A stretch of 64,000 bases of DNA from Epsilonproteobacteria bacterium tcs-49 (lineage in GTDB: Bacteria; Campylobacterota; Campylobacteria; Campylobacterales; Sulfurovaceae), in contig LLYS01000004.1 of NCBI GenBank assembly GCA_002049495.1, positions 62,001-126,000 on the forward strand, given 5' to 3'. A program made the position numbers and the translations under genes. The notes under the pieces were generated by a model that was given only the letters and a program-made list of their open reading frames with translations, made no database searches and was not told where the DNA came from. Position 1 is the first letter of the stretch. Each line of letters starts with the position of its first letter. Positions 54,646 through 63,689 of the stretch are shown piece after piece.

Positions 54646-55740
54646 ATGGGCGACTTAGACAAAACCATAGCCATATCCAAATCCAAATTAGCACTCTTCA
54701 TAACAGCCCTTCTCCTAATTTTTAGCATCATCCTTTTCGCCCAATCTTTTATCACCTTTGAAGGCGTGATCCTTCTGTTTCTTTTTTTACTTTTTACCCT
54801 TGCATATATCGCTTTGCACCTGGGCAGTTCCCTGCGGGGATACCAAAAACGTTTAACCGCTTTATTGCAAAAAAAAATTTTCGACAACTTGCCAAACGGC
54901 GTAACTATCACCGACTCTACGGGGACTATCACCTACGTCAACCCCTGCTTTGAACAGATTACGGGGTTTTCCAAACATGAAGTGATCGGGCAAAACCCCA
55001 GTATTTTGAAATCGGGCTACCACGACAACGCCTTTTATACCACCATGTGGAACAAACTCCAGCAGGAGGGCTTTTTCGTAGGCGAAATTTGGAACCGAAA
55101 AAAAGACGGCAGCGTCTACCCCGAAAAGATTCAGATCAGTGCCGTGTTCGACGTCGAGGGGGAGATTGAGTATATCATCGCCATCTTCAGTGATATCACC
55201 GTTGAGAAGGACCGGTTGCAAAAACTCAAAAACGATAAGCGCGAACTGGAGACAAAAGCGAGCATGGACAACTTGACCGGTCTGTATAACCGCAGGAAGT
55301 TTAACGATATCTTCCACCGCGAAATCCAGATATCCAACCGCTACTTCAGCCACCTCTCCCTGCTGCTGATCGATATAGATTTTTTCAAAAAGATCAACGA
55401 CGGCTACGGCCACAATATCGGCGACGGCGTTTTAAAAGAGTTTGCCGCCCTTTTGAAAAACAGCGTACGCAAAACCGACACCCTGGCACGCTGGGGCGGG
55501 GAGGAGTTTGTTTTGCTGCTGCCAAAGACCAACAAATCCCTGGCCTATATCCTGGCTTCCAAGCTGCTGGAGCGGCTGCGTGAACACCGTTTTGACACGG
55601 TCGGGAGGGTAACGGCGAGCATCGGTATCAGCCAGTACGATAAGTTTGATACCCCCGCGCAGTTTATCGACAAAGCCGACAAAGCACTGTATGATTCCAA
55701 ACAAAACGGCAGGGACCGTATAACCCTATACCAAGAGTGA
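54646..55740 (+). CDS. Diguanylate cyclase with PAS domain
   Basis: A 364-residue protein with two membrane helices (about 14-33 and 38-58) and no periplasmic domain, a PAS domain (about 75-190) and a GGDEF domain with intact GGEEF and RxxD inhibitory site (RKTDTLARW). It should make c-di-GMP. The EAL gene starts 8 bases after its stop, giving a synthesis-and-breakdown pair. Confidence 0.92.
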   Translation: MGDLDKTIAISKSKLALFITALLLIFSIILFAQSFITFEGVILLFLFLLFTLAYIALHLGSSLRGYQKRLTALLQKKIFDNLPNGVTITDSTGTITYVNPCFEQITGFSKHEVIGQNPSILKSGYHDNAFYTTMWNKLQQEGFFVGEIWNRKKDGSVYPEKIQISAVFDVEGEIEYIIAIFSDITVEKDRLQKLKNDKRELETKASMDNLTGLYNRRKFNDIFHREIQISNRYFSHLSLLLIDIDFFKKINDGYGHNIGDGVLKEFAALLKNSVRKTDTLARWGGEEFVLLLPKTNKSLAYILASKLLERLREHRFDTVGRVTASIGISQYDKFDTPAQFIDKADKALYDSKQNGRDRITLYQE

Positions 55741-55748
55741 GGAACCTT

Positions 55749-56939
55749 ATGTTTACTAAATTTATGGAAAATTTCACCATTACTATTCACTATCAACCTA
55801 TTTTATCCTTTAAAGCGGAAAAGGTCGTAGGCTACGAAGCCCTGTGCCGCGCACACAACGGCAGTGGAGACCGGATCTCCCCCCTGCGGCTTTTTGCTAT
55901 GGCGAGGGAGGAGAATTTGAGCTTTGAGCTCGATACCCATATACGGAAAAAGGCGATCGAAAACTTTGTACCCTTTTACCGGCAGGACTCCGGGGTGCTG
56001 CTCTTTTTAAACTTTGAATCCCACCTCATCGATACCGTCGCCAAAGCCGAAGAGTTTCTTTTTGAAAACTATTGCGAAGACAGCGGCATTGCTCCCAAAA
56101 ATATCGTTTTGGAGATCAAAGAGGACGCTATCGGCGACAATGGACAGCTGCAGCGCTTTTGCGAACACTACAAATCCCGGGGCTTTGCCATCGCTTTGGA
56201 TGATTTCGGCACGGGCAGCTCCACCTTCGACCGTCTCTCTGTGGCCAAACCCGATATCGTCAAGATCGACCGCTCCATCATTTCAAACGTACAGGAAAAC
56301 TTCGTCAACAGCGAAGTGCTGCGCTCCCTGTCAAATATGTGCCACACCATCGGCGCTCTCCCCCTGGCCGAAGGGGTGGAGCAGGAATCGGAAGTGTTTC
56401 AGTGCCTGGGGACCGATATCAATCTTTTCCAGGGGTTTTTGTTTGCCAAACCCTCCCCCGAGATCCCCGACGTGGGACAGATACGCTCTCATATCCAGCA
56501 GATAGGGATACACCACCTTGACCGTATCCAAAAAAGTATCCAAAAAAAGGAGAGGATCCTCCAAAAAGCGGAAGATTACGCCCAGCTGGCGATCAGACAT
56601 TTCCAGCAAACCGGGTCGCTGGATATTTCGGAGCTTAAGCGCTATCTGCAAAAAGAGAGCGTCCTGGAAGCGATCTACCTGATCAACGCCTGCGACGCCA
56701 TGCAGCGGGGTGATACCCTCTTGCTCAAAAAGACGAAAAACCTCTTTTTCACCCCCGCAAAAGATGGAGAGAGCCACTTTTTAAAGGAGTATTACTACAT
56801 CACCAAAGAATCCAAACGCGGCTCCTACCTCAGCCCCAAATATATCTCCCAGGCTACGGGCAATATGTGCCGCACCTTTTCCACGAAGTTTGAAAACGAA
56901 GGCAAACACTATATCCTCTGCTTCGATTTTACCCTCTGA
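55749..56939 (+). CDS. EAL-domain c-di-GMP phosphodiesterase
   Basis: A 396-residue soluble protein. The EAL domain (about 1-240) has YEALCR and DDFGTGSS intact, so it is probably active. The C-terminal 150 residues are helical with no recognised domain, ending in a segment that resembles a small sensory (SiGA/GAF-like) fold (FSTKFENEGKHYILCFDF). The ATG at 55749 after GAGGAACCTT is preferred to a GTG at 55737. It pairs with the cyclase upstream. Confidence 0.88.
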   Translation: MFTKFMENFTITIHYQPILSFKAEKVVGYEALCRAHNGSGDRISPLRLFAMAREENLSFELDTHIRKKAIENFVPFYRQDSGVLLFLNFESHLIDTVAKAEEFLFENYCEDSGIAPKNIVLEIKEDAIGDNGQLQRFCEHYKSRGFAIALDDFGTGSSTFDRLSVAKPDIVKIDRSIISNVQENFVNSEVLRSLSNMCHTIGALPLAEGVEQESEVFQCLGTDINLFQGFLFAKPSPEIPDVGQIRSHIQQIGIHHLDRIQKSIQKKERILQKAEDYAQLAIRHFQQTGSLDISELKRYLQKESVLEAIYLINACDAMQRGDTLLLKKTKNLFFTPAKDGESHFLKEYYYITKESKRGSYLSPKYISQATGNMCRTFSTKFENEGKHYILCFDFTL

Positions 56940-56985
56940 TTTGGGTACAATAATCAAAACTCTTTACACGGTATAAAGGACACCG

Positions 56986-58170
56986 ATGAGTGCAACCGAA
57001 GAGATCGAACAAACCCTGAAGGGTGCAAAAACACCCCTGTGGAAAAAACTTTTTATCCCCCTTTTGCTTGTTGCGGCGGTAACGGGAGCATGGCGCTTTT
57101 ACTATCTCACCTTCGCCGTCGCCAAACCGCCTTCGTACGTGACGCAAGCCCCGCGCAAAGGCGATCTGGATATCTTCGTCTCCGCCACGGGCAACCTGGA
57201 ACCCACCAACAGCGTCGATATCGGGATCGAAGTCTCGGGGACCATACAAGAGATCTACGTCGATTACAACGATCGGGTCAAAAAGGGCGACCTGCTGGCC
57301 AAGCTCGATACCACCAAACTGCGCTCGCAGCTCAACAGTTCCCTGGCCGCACTGGAGGTGGCGCAGGCGCAAGCGGCGCAGGCTCAGGCGTCCATGGAGC
57401 AAAAACACAACGAGTATACACGGCTGCAAAGGCTTTTTGACACTTCGGGGGGTGTCCAGCCTCCGCAGCAGGAGCTCGATAGCGCCAGATTCGCCTATAA
57501 GATAGCGCAGGCGACCTACCGTTCGGCGCAGGCTTCGGTCAAGCAGGCGCAATACAGCGTCGACAGCAACAAAGAGGATTTGCAAAAGGCGGTGGTGCGC
57601 TCCTCCATCGACGGCATCGTCCTGGACAAACTCACGGAAGTGGGACAAACCGTCGCCGCGACGCTGCAAACGCCGAAGCTTTTCACCCTTGCCAGGGATC
57701 TTTCAAAGATGGAACTTATCATCAGCGTCGATGAAGCCGATATCGGCCGTATCAAAGAGGGGATGGAGGTGCGCTTCGGCGTGGATGCGTATATGGATAA
57801 AACCTTCAAAGGCACCGTACGCCAAATCCGGTTAAACCCCGTGGAAGTGGGCGGCGTCATCACCTACGATACCGTCGTCAGCGTCAAAAACGAGCAGCTG
57901 CTGCTCAAACCCGGCATGACCGCTACGGCGCGCATCATCACCCAAAACTTCAACGACGTCTGGATCGTGCCAAACGCGGCCCTGCGCTACCGCCCCGACG
58001 CTGCAGCCGGCACCGAAGACGAAGAGCGGATCTGGTATCTTGAGGGGCAAACCCCCAAAGCCAAGCCGGTGACGGTACTGGGAACCGACGGGATGGAGAG
58101 TGCGGTCAAAGCCTCCGGGATGGAGGAGCTTGCAAAAATAATCATCGCGCAAAAGATCCCCGATGCCTAG
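56986..58170 (+). CDS. MacA-like periplasmic adaptor (HlyD family)
   Basis: A 394-residue adaptor with one N-terminal membrane helix (about 22-42), a lipoyl/barrel-sandwich half (SATGNLEPTNSVDIG), a coiled-coil hairpin (about 110-200), and beta-barrel domains. It links the ABC pump to an outer-membrane channel. The end overlaps the ATPase gene by 8 bases. A TACAAT-type promoter lies just upstream. No TolC-like gene is in the window. Confidence 0.9.
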   Translation: MSATEEIEQTLKGAKTPLWKKLFIPLLLVAAVTGAWRFYYLTFAVAKPPSYVTQAPRKGDLDIFVSATGNLEPTNSVDIGIEVSGTIQEIYVDYNDRVKKGDLLAKLDTTKLRSQLNSSLAALEVAQAQAAQAQASMEQKHNEYTRLQRLFDTSGGVQPPQQELDSARFAYKIAQATYRSAQASVKQAQYSVDSNKEDLQKAVVRSSIDGIVLDKLTEVGQTVAATLQTPKLFTLARDLSKMELIISVDEADIGRIKEGMEVRFGVDAYMDKTFKGTVRQIRLNPVEVGGVITYDTVVSVKNEQLLLKPGMTATARIITQNFNDVWIVPNAALRYRPDAAAGTEDEERIWYLEGQTPKAKPVTVLGTDGMESAVKASGMEELAKIIIAQKIPDA

Positions 58171-58858
58171 TTTGATCAACCTGAAAGAGATCAGCAAGGT
58201 ATACGGCCGCGAAGAAGCCACGACCTACGCCCTTAGAGAGATTGATCTCTCCATCGACAGGGGAGAGTTTGTCTCCATCATGGGTTCCAGCGGCAGCGGC
58301 AAATCCACGGCGATGAACATCATCGGCTGCCTGGACACCCCCACCTCCGGCAGCTACCGCTTTGAAGGGGTCGACGTCAACGCGCTGGATCGCAACCAAA
58401 AAGCGCTGCTAAGGCGCCACTACATCGGTTTTGTGTTTCAGGGGTTCAACCTGCTGGGGCGCACCTCCGCCCTGGAAAACGTGGAGCTGCCTTTGATCTA
58501 CCGCCAATTGCCCCCGACAAAGCGGCGTAAAATGGCCCTGGAAGCGCTGGAAAAGGTGGGGCTGGAGCAGGTGGTGCACCACACCCCAGCCCAGCTTTCG
58601 GGCGGCCAGCAGCAGCGCGTCGCCATCGCCAGGGCGATCGTTACCAACCCGCTTTTGCTACTGGCCGATGAGCCCACGGGCAATCTGGACAGTATCAAAA
58701 GCCAAGAGATCATGGAGCTTTTAAAAAGGATCAATGAGCACAACGGCATCACCATCGTCATGGTCACCCACGAAGCGGAGATGGCGGCGTTTACCCACCG
58801 CCGCATCTACTTTAGAGACGGCGAAGTACAGAGCCGTTTTGAAAAGGGAAACCGCTGA
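58163..58858 (+). CDS. MacB-type ABC transporter ATPase
   Basis: A 231-residue ATPase with Walker A GSSGSGKST, signature LSGGQQQRVAIARA and Walker B LLLADEPTGNLDS, of the LolD/MacB class. In E. coli MacB it is fused to the permease; here it is a separate chain, as in many bacteria. Its stop overlaps the permease start by 1 base (TGATG). Confidence 0.95.
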   Translation: MPSLINLKEISKVYGREEATTYALREIDLSIDRGEFVSIMGSSGSGKSTAMNIIGCLDTPTSGSYRFEGVDVNALDRNQKALLRRHYIGFVFQGFNLLGRTSALENVELPLIYRQLPPTKRRKMALEALEKVGLEQVVHHTPAQLSGGQQQRVAIARAIVTNPLLLLADEPTGNLDSIKSQEIMELLKRINEHNGITIVMVTHEAEMAAFTHRRIYFRDGEVQSRFEKGNR

Positions 58859-60069
58859 TGCTTTTCAACGCCTTTATCCTCGCCCTGCGTGCCATAAAGC
58901 GCAACCTGCTGCGCTCCTTTTTAACCGTACTGGGGATCGTCATCGGCGTGGCTTCGGTGATCGCTATGGTGATCCTGGGAGATGGAACCACCGCGCATAT
59001 CACCAACTCTATCACGAAACTGGGCAGCAATATGCTCATCATCCGCCCCGGCCAGATCCGCAAGGGCCACGGGGGCAGTTCCGACAGTGCCGAACCCTTT
59101 GAGATGAGCGATATCCAGGCGCTGCAGCGCCAGCTGCCCGGCATCGACGCCATCGCTCCCAACACCACCTTGACCATCAACGCCATCTACGGCAACAACA
59201 GCTACTCCACCGGGGTGACGGGTTCGACCAACCAGTACTTCTCCGTCCGCGACTGGGAGTTGGAGCGGGGGCGCTACTTTACCCAGACCGAACTGCACTC
59301 GGGAGTCTCGGTATGCGTGATCGGTAAAAAGATCATCGACGAACTCTACGGCGACAAAGACCCTTTGGGCAGCAACCTGCGGCTCAAAAACTTCTCCTGC
59401 CAGGTGGTGGGGCTTCTGCGCTCCAAAGGTGCGGCGTCCTTTGGCATCAATCAAGACGATATCATCGTCGTCCCCCTGCGCATGATGCAGCGGCGTTTGA
59501 CGGGCAACAGCGATATCTCCTCCATTATGGTCTCGGTGAAGGAGCAGTACGGCATCAAACAGGTCAAAGCCGCAATTGAGCAGGTGCTTTTAGAGCGCAG
59601 ACGCATCAAAAAGAACGAGGAAGCGGACTTTCACGTCCAGGATATGAAAGAGGTGATCGACACCGTCACCTCCACGACCAAGATGCTGACGCTGCTGCTG
59701 GGGGCCGTAGCCGCGATCAGCCTGCTTGTGGGGGGTATCGGGATCATGAACATTATGCTCGTCTCCGTCACCGAACGCACCAGAGAGATCGGGATCAGGC
59801 TTGCCGTGGGGGCGCTGGAGCGCGACGTCTTGCTGCAGTTTCTCGTCGAATCGGTAGTGCTTTCTTCTATCGGGGGAGTTTTGGGTATCGTGTTGGAACT
59901 GGGGCTTGCTTACGCCGGGACCGAGATCTTTGACATCCCGTTTATCTTCAACGCCGGCATCATCGCCATCGCCTTTCTGTTTTCCACGGTTATCGGGGTC
60001 GTTTTCGGATTTTTCCCCGCGCGCAAAGCGGCCAAGCTCGACCCCATAGACGCCCTGCGCCACGAATAG
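58858..60069 (+). CDS. MacB-type ABC transporter permease
   Basis: A 403-residue permease with an N-terminal helix (about 18-40), a large periplasmic MacB core domain (about 45-270), and three C-terminal helices (about 280-303, 330-350 and 365-390). The layout is the FtsX/MacB type VII ABC fold. With the adaptor and ATPase it would export a peptide, toxin or antibiotic; the substrate is unknown. It is convergent with the hsp20 gene, 11 bases apart. Confidence 0.92.
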   Translation: MLFNAFILALRAIKRNLLRSFLTVLGIVIGVASVIAMVILGDGTTAHITNSITKLGSNMLIIRPGQIRKGHGGSSDSAEPFEMSDIQALQRQLPGIDAIAPNTTLTINAIYGNNSYSTGVTGSTNQYFSVRDWELERGRYFTQTELHSGVSVCVIGKKIIDELYGDKDPLGSNLRLKNFSCQVVGLLRSKGAASFGINQDDIIVVPLRMMQRRLTGNSDISSIMVSVKEQYGIKQVKAAIEQVLLERRRIKKNEEADFHVQDMKEVIDTVTSTTKMLTLLLGAVAAISLLVGGIGIMNIMLVSVTERTREIGIRLAVGALERDVLLQFLVESVVLSSIGGVLGIVLELGLAYAGTEIFDIPFIFNAGIIAIAFLFSTVIGVVFGFFPARKAAKLDPIDALRHE

Positions 60070-60080
60070 CGCGGGATGGG

Positions 60081-60509
60081 TTATTTGACGGCGATCTTCT
60101 TCTTTTTGCTGTCTTGCTCTTTTTTCGGGATCGTTACTTCCAGTACGCCGTCTTGCGTCGCGGCGGAGATGGCGTCCACGTCGACGTTGTCGGGCAGGGA
60201 GAAGGTACGCTGGAACTTGCCGAAGCTGGTTTCGACTTTGTAGTAATCCTCCTCCTTGACCTCCTCTTTAAAATCACGCTCTCCGTAGATGCTCAGCGTT
60301 CCCTCATCCACGTCGATATTGATATCTTCTTTTTTAACCCCCGGAAGGTCCAGGTCGATATAGTAGTTTTGTTCGTCTTCTCGCGTATTGACCTTGGGAA
60401 TAAAGGCGCTGATCGATTCATCTTCACCGTTTCCTCTTTTGGCAAGGGTTGAAAATGCTCTTTGCATATTTTCCATCTCTCCGAACGGATCAAATTTTGA
60501 GAGTAACAT
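60081..60509 (-). CDS. Hsp20-family small heat shock protein, 142 residues
   Basis: A compact alpha-crystallin chaperone (about 35-135) with FIPKVNTREDEQNYYIDLDL and the conserved GVLEVTIPK at the end. The start at 60509 after AAAGGAGTTAAA is preferred. A CIRCE operator and a promoter lie about 70-110 bases upstream, so it is probably repressed by HrcA and induced by heat. It is about 30 residues shorter than the other Hsp20 in the window. Confidence 0.93.
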   Translation of the reverse strand: MLLSKFDPFGEMENMQRAFSTLAKRGNGEDESISAFIPKVNTREDEQNYYIDLDLPGVKKEDINIDVDEGTLSIYGERDFKEEVKEEDYYKVETSFGKFQRTFSLPDNVDVDAISAATQDGVLEVTIPKKEQDSKKKKIAVK

Positions 60510-60593
60510 TTTAACTCCTTTCATCTATAGTTTTGATATTTTATCACAAGGTTGATACTATCCACATCAACTTTATAATTTTATCATATATTT

Positions 60594-60620
60594 TTAGCAC
60601 TTGTCAACACAGAGTGCCAG
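60594..60620 (-). promoter_or_regulatory. CIRCE-like HrcA operator of hsp20
   Basis: The plus strand reads TTAGCACTT, nine bases, GAGTGCCAG, against the consensus TTAGCACTC-N9-GAGTGCTAA (8 of 9 and 7 of 9 matches). On the minus strand a -35 TTGACA (60607-60602) lies within the spacer, and TAAAAT follows 18 bp later (60583-60578), so repressor binding would cover the promoter. Confidence 0.78.
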
Positions 60621-60700
60621 GTGCAATGTCACATCTTTATCATTCTGTTAAAATATAATGATAATTACCAAAATTTAGGCCATCAAAGGACTATCGCTCT

Positions 60701-62461
60701 ATGCTCAAAAGTTTAAATCATAAGATTGTATTATTTATCACTATCATTATCGCGATCTTCTTTTTTATCAATTTCACGGCCTATCAAAACTTGAAACACA
60801 ATCTGGATTTGACCCACCAACAAAAGGATAAACTGATCTTTGCGAAGATCAAAAACCAAAGCGCAAAGCTCCTTGATGAGATGATCACGGACTTTTTGAT
60901 CACCCGCAACGATATCCTGAAACAGCATGGTGCGATCGCCTCGAAGCTGCACGGCAATCCCGACGCTTTACACGACCTCGCGGCGCTGATAGCAGACCTT
61001 TCACCGCGTTTTGGAAAAACCCCCGACGCCCTCTTTGTGATGAGCCGCTCGGGGAAGGTGGTCGCGGCGAGCACGGATAAAGAGTTGATCCACGGTAAGC
61101 ATTTTTTTCATATGGATAAGCTCCAATTGGGGCCCTTCGTCTCAAAGCCGATCTACGAACCCCATGCAGAAGCGTTTTACTCCTATGCCAACGGCTTGGT
61201 AAGGGTCGGCGGCAGCGAATATATCCTGCAGCTGGCCTACTCCAACGGCGATTATAAAAAGTTTCTCCGTCCCATCAAGGAGTATATGCACGCCAATCCC
61301 GCTATCCTCAGCGTCCAAGCGTATATCATTTGCCAAAACGGCTACACCTACAAACTGCACATCGACGGGGACGGCAGCTCCCACATCGCCAAAAGCGCAA
61401 AGGTGCAAAAGATCTTTGAGAAGTTGCAAAAAGATCCCGTCTATATCGAAACCAAAAAGCGGCAAAAGCATATCTTTTTCCAAGAGGATAACACGAAGTT
61501 TGATCACTCCATCTCCGCGGCATACCGCATCGTCTTGGATCAAAGCGATGCGATCGCGCAAAATAAGCGGCTGGATTATCTTTTTATCATCGCTGCGCTG
61601 CTGAGCGTCTTTCTCATCTTTGCGGCGTATCTGTTTATCAAAAACATCTTTTTACGCCCGATTCTGGCGATGCAAGACGCCATCACCAAGCAGCTTCCCC
61701 TGGCCGACAGGAACGCTCTGAAACGCCGGGACGAACTGGGGGTTTTGGCTCGCAACTACAATGATATGTATGAGGCGATCCACCGCCAGCTGGAGAAGAA
61801 GGACGATCTGATCAAACAGCAGGATATCTTCGTCAAAGATTCCATCCACGAGATCCGTACGCCCCTGAGTATCATCACGCTCAACAACGAACTGCGCAAC
61901 AAAAAATACGGTACCGACAAATACTCCAAGCAGATCGCCGCGGCGGTCAAGTCGCTCAACGTCGCCTATGAGGACCTCAACTTCAGTATCGAACAAGAAC
62001 GCGACGGCTTTGTCAGAGAGGAGCTGGATCTGGGGATCATCCTGGAGGAGCGGGTACACTACTTTAAAGCGATCGCGGAGGTGAACAAAAAGCGGCTGCT
62101 GCTGACGATGAATCACAGCTGTATCGTCCATATGAGCCGCAAAGAGATCGCGCGATTGATTGACAACAATCTCTCCAATGCAATAAAGTACGCTTATCCC
62201 GATACGACGATAAAGATAGAGTTGACCAAACGCTCGGGGAACGACTGCATCGCCATCAGCTTTATCAGCCATAGCCCCAAGATCTCCGATACGGATGTGA
62301 TCTTTGAACGGTATCAGCGGGAGAACAACGTCAAAGGGGGACACGGACTGGGGCTGAGCATCGTCAAAAAGATCGCAGAAAAATACGATATCTCTATCGA
62401 TGTGCAATCAAGCAATGAAGAAACGCGGTTTACCTATGTATTTTATTGCTACACATTATAG
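60701..62461 (+). CDS. Sensor histidine kinase with large periplasmic domain
   Basis: A 586-residue kinase. Two helices (about 9-27 and 293-313) enclose a CACHE-type periplasmic domain of about 265 residues. HAMP region, phosphoacceptor DSIHEIRTPLS and ATPase motifs (DNNLSNAIKYAYP, GGHGLGLSIVKK) follow. The response regulator gene starts 31 bases after it ends. The ligand is unknown. Confidence 0.93.
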   Translation: MLKSLNHKIVLFITIIIAIFFFINFTAYQNLKHNLDLTHQQKDKLIFAKIKNQSAKLLDEMITDFLITRNDILKQHGAIASKLHGNPDALHDLAALIADLSPRFGKTPDALFVMSRSGKVVAASTDKELIHGKHFFHMDKLQLGPFVSKPIYEPHAEAFYSYANGLVRVGGSEYILQLAYSNGDYKKFLRPIKEYMHANPAILSVQAYIICQNGYTYKLHIDGDGSSHIAKSAKVQKIFEKLQKDPVYIETKKRQKHIFFQEDNTKFDHSISAAYRIVLDQSDAIAQNKRLDYLFIIAALLSVFLIFAAYLFIKNIFLRPILAMQDAITKQLPLADRNALKRRDELGVLARNYNDMYEAIHRQLEKKDDLIKQQDIFVKDSIHEIRTPLSIITLNNELRNKKYGTDKYSKQIAAAVKSLNVAYEDLNFSIEQERDGFVREELDLGIILEERVHYFKAIAEVNKKRLLLTMNHSCIVHMSRKEIARLIDNNLSNAIKYAYPDTTIKIELTKRSGNDCIAISFISHSPKISDTDVIFERYQRENNVKGGHGLGLSIVKKIAEKYDISIDVQSSNEETRFTYVFYCYTL

Positions 62462-62492
62462 CTATACTTCGCAAAAGGAAGAAGGATCATAG

Positions 62493-63140
62493 ATGAAGAT
62501 TATGCTTTTAGAAGATGATGTTTCCCTCAATCATACCATCCGTGATATTTTGCAAACCCTGCAGCATTGTGAAGTAGACAGCTTTTACGACGGGTCAACC
62601 GCAAGCGATCACATTAACGATATGTACGATCTGTATATTATCGATATCAATATCCCCAATATCAACGGCATGGAGCTGCTGCAGTTTATCAAAAACAGCG
62701 GCCTGCACTCGCCGGTGATCATCATCAGCTCCGATACTCAGATCGACACCCTGTCAAAAGCATACAAAATGGGATGTAACGACTTTTTGAAAAAACCCTT
62801 TCACGTGGAGGAGCTGCTTTTTAAAGTCAAGCAGTACGTGGACGTGATGGATATCTTGCCCCTGGGGCCAACGCTGCAATACGACGTACGCTCGCGAAAG
62901 CTTTACGAAAACGACCGGGAGGTATACCTGACCAAAAAGGAGGGGGATCTGCTCTATCTGCTGATTTCGAACAAGGAGGACGTGGTCAGCCCCGAACTGA
63001 TCAGGAATTTCGTTTACCAGGATCAATTCATGTCCAACGACTCCCTGCGCGCTTTGATCAAGCGGCTGCGCAAGATCGTGGGAAAGGAAACGGTGATCAA
63101 CGTCCCCTCTCAGGGGTATCGGATCAACTTATCACAGTAA
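62493..63140 (+). CDS. OmpR-family response regulator
   Basis: A 215-residue regulator. Receiver (1-115) with acidic pair EDD at 7-9 and phosphorylation site D51; winged-helix DNA-binding domain (about 125-213) with SLRALIKRLRKIVG as the recognition region. It is paired with the kinase upstream. A 7-bp AT-rich palindrome (CTATTTG-TTAT-CAAATAG, 63159-63176) lies before the next gene and could be an operator. Confidence 0.94.
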   Translation: MKIMLLEDDVSLNHTIRDILQTLQHCEVDSFYDGSTASDHINDMYDLYIIDINIPNINGMELLQFIKNSGLHSPVIIISSDTQIDTLSKAYKMGCNDFLKKPFHVEELLFKVKQYVDVMDILPLGPTLQYDVRSRKLYENDREVYLTKKEGDLLYLLISNKEDVVSPELIRNFVYQDQFMSNDSLRALIKRLRKIVGKETVINVPSQGYRINLSQ

Positions 63141-63193
63141 AATCACATTACTTGGCTACTATTTGTTATCAAATAGATCGGTAACGGAGCGGA

Positions 63194-63640
63194 ATGAAAC
63201 GAAAAAATATTCTTTTTATCAATTCCAGTCCCAAGCGGCTCAGTGAGGACAGCAGCCTCGTGTTGCGGATGCTTGAAAAGCGCTACGACGTCACGACCAT
63301 TTTAAAAGATAACCAAAAGGTGATCCTGCCGCTTTTTGAGGCGCAGGTACACCGCCACGATATCGTCATCTTCGACCACAACACCCGCCACGGCATCGAT
63401 ATCTTTGAAAAGATGCTGGCTATAGCCCCCAAAGCCAACTATATCACGCTGACGAGTTCCATCTACTGCAGCGACCCCAGAGGCTGCGACCACTGTATGC
63501 GCCACTACCGCAAAGTGCGTATCCTCAAGCCCCTGCGTAAAAAGGAGCTGTTTTTTGCCATAGAGCATTTCAACAAAGCCGAATGCTTCTACCGCGACCT
63601 TTGCGAACCGCCGCCAAAGCACAGCTTTTTGTATGCGTAA
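63194..63640 (+). CDS. Degenerate receiver-like protein with inserted cysteine cluster
   Basis: A 148-residue protein that follows the fold pattern of a receiver: strands KNILFIN and HDIVIFD (D61 in the phospho-acceptor place), the TLTSS switch strand (84-89) and LKP (K112). The N-terminal acidic pair is lost (INSSPK). Between the switch strand and lysine is an insertion with CSDPRGCDHC (C92, C98, C101) that could bind metal or sense redox. Starts with GGAGCGGA-ATG, 53 bases after the OmpR-type gene. Function not known; the receiver reading is inference. Confidence 0.7.
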   Translation: MKRKNILFINSSPKRLSEDSSLVLRMLEKRYDVTTILKDNQKVILPLFEAQVHRHDIVIFDHNTRHGIDIFEKMLAIAPKANYITLTSSIYCSDPRGCDHCMRHYRKVRILKPLRKKELFFAIEHFNKAECFYRDLCEPPPKHSFLYA

Positions 63641-63689
63641 CTTTATCCGCTCTTTGGGTACAATGGGAAAATTTATCCAAGGAGCGTAG

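Noticed and set aside
60551-60571. TTGAT...ATCAA repeat upstream of hsp20 as a further FNR box
   Set aside because: The spacer is 9 bases rather than 4, there is no -10 at 22 bp, and the site lies downstream of the predicted promoter. It is more likely a leader hairpin or chance.
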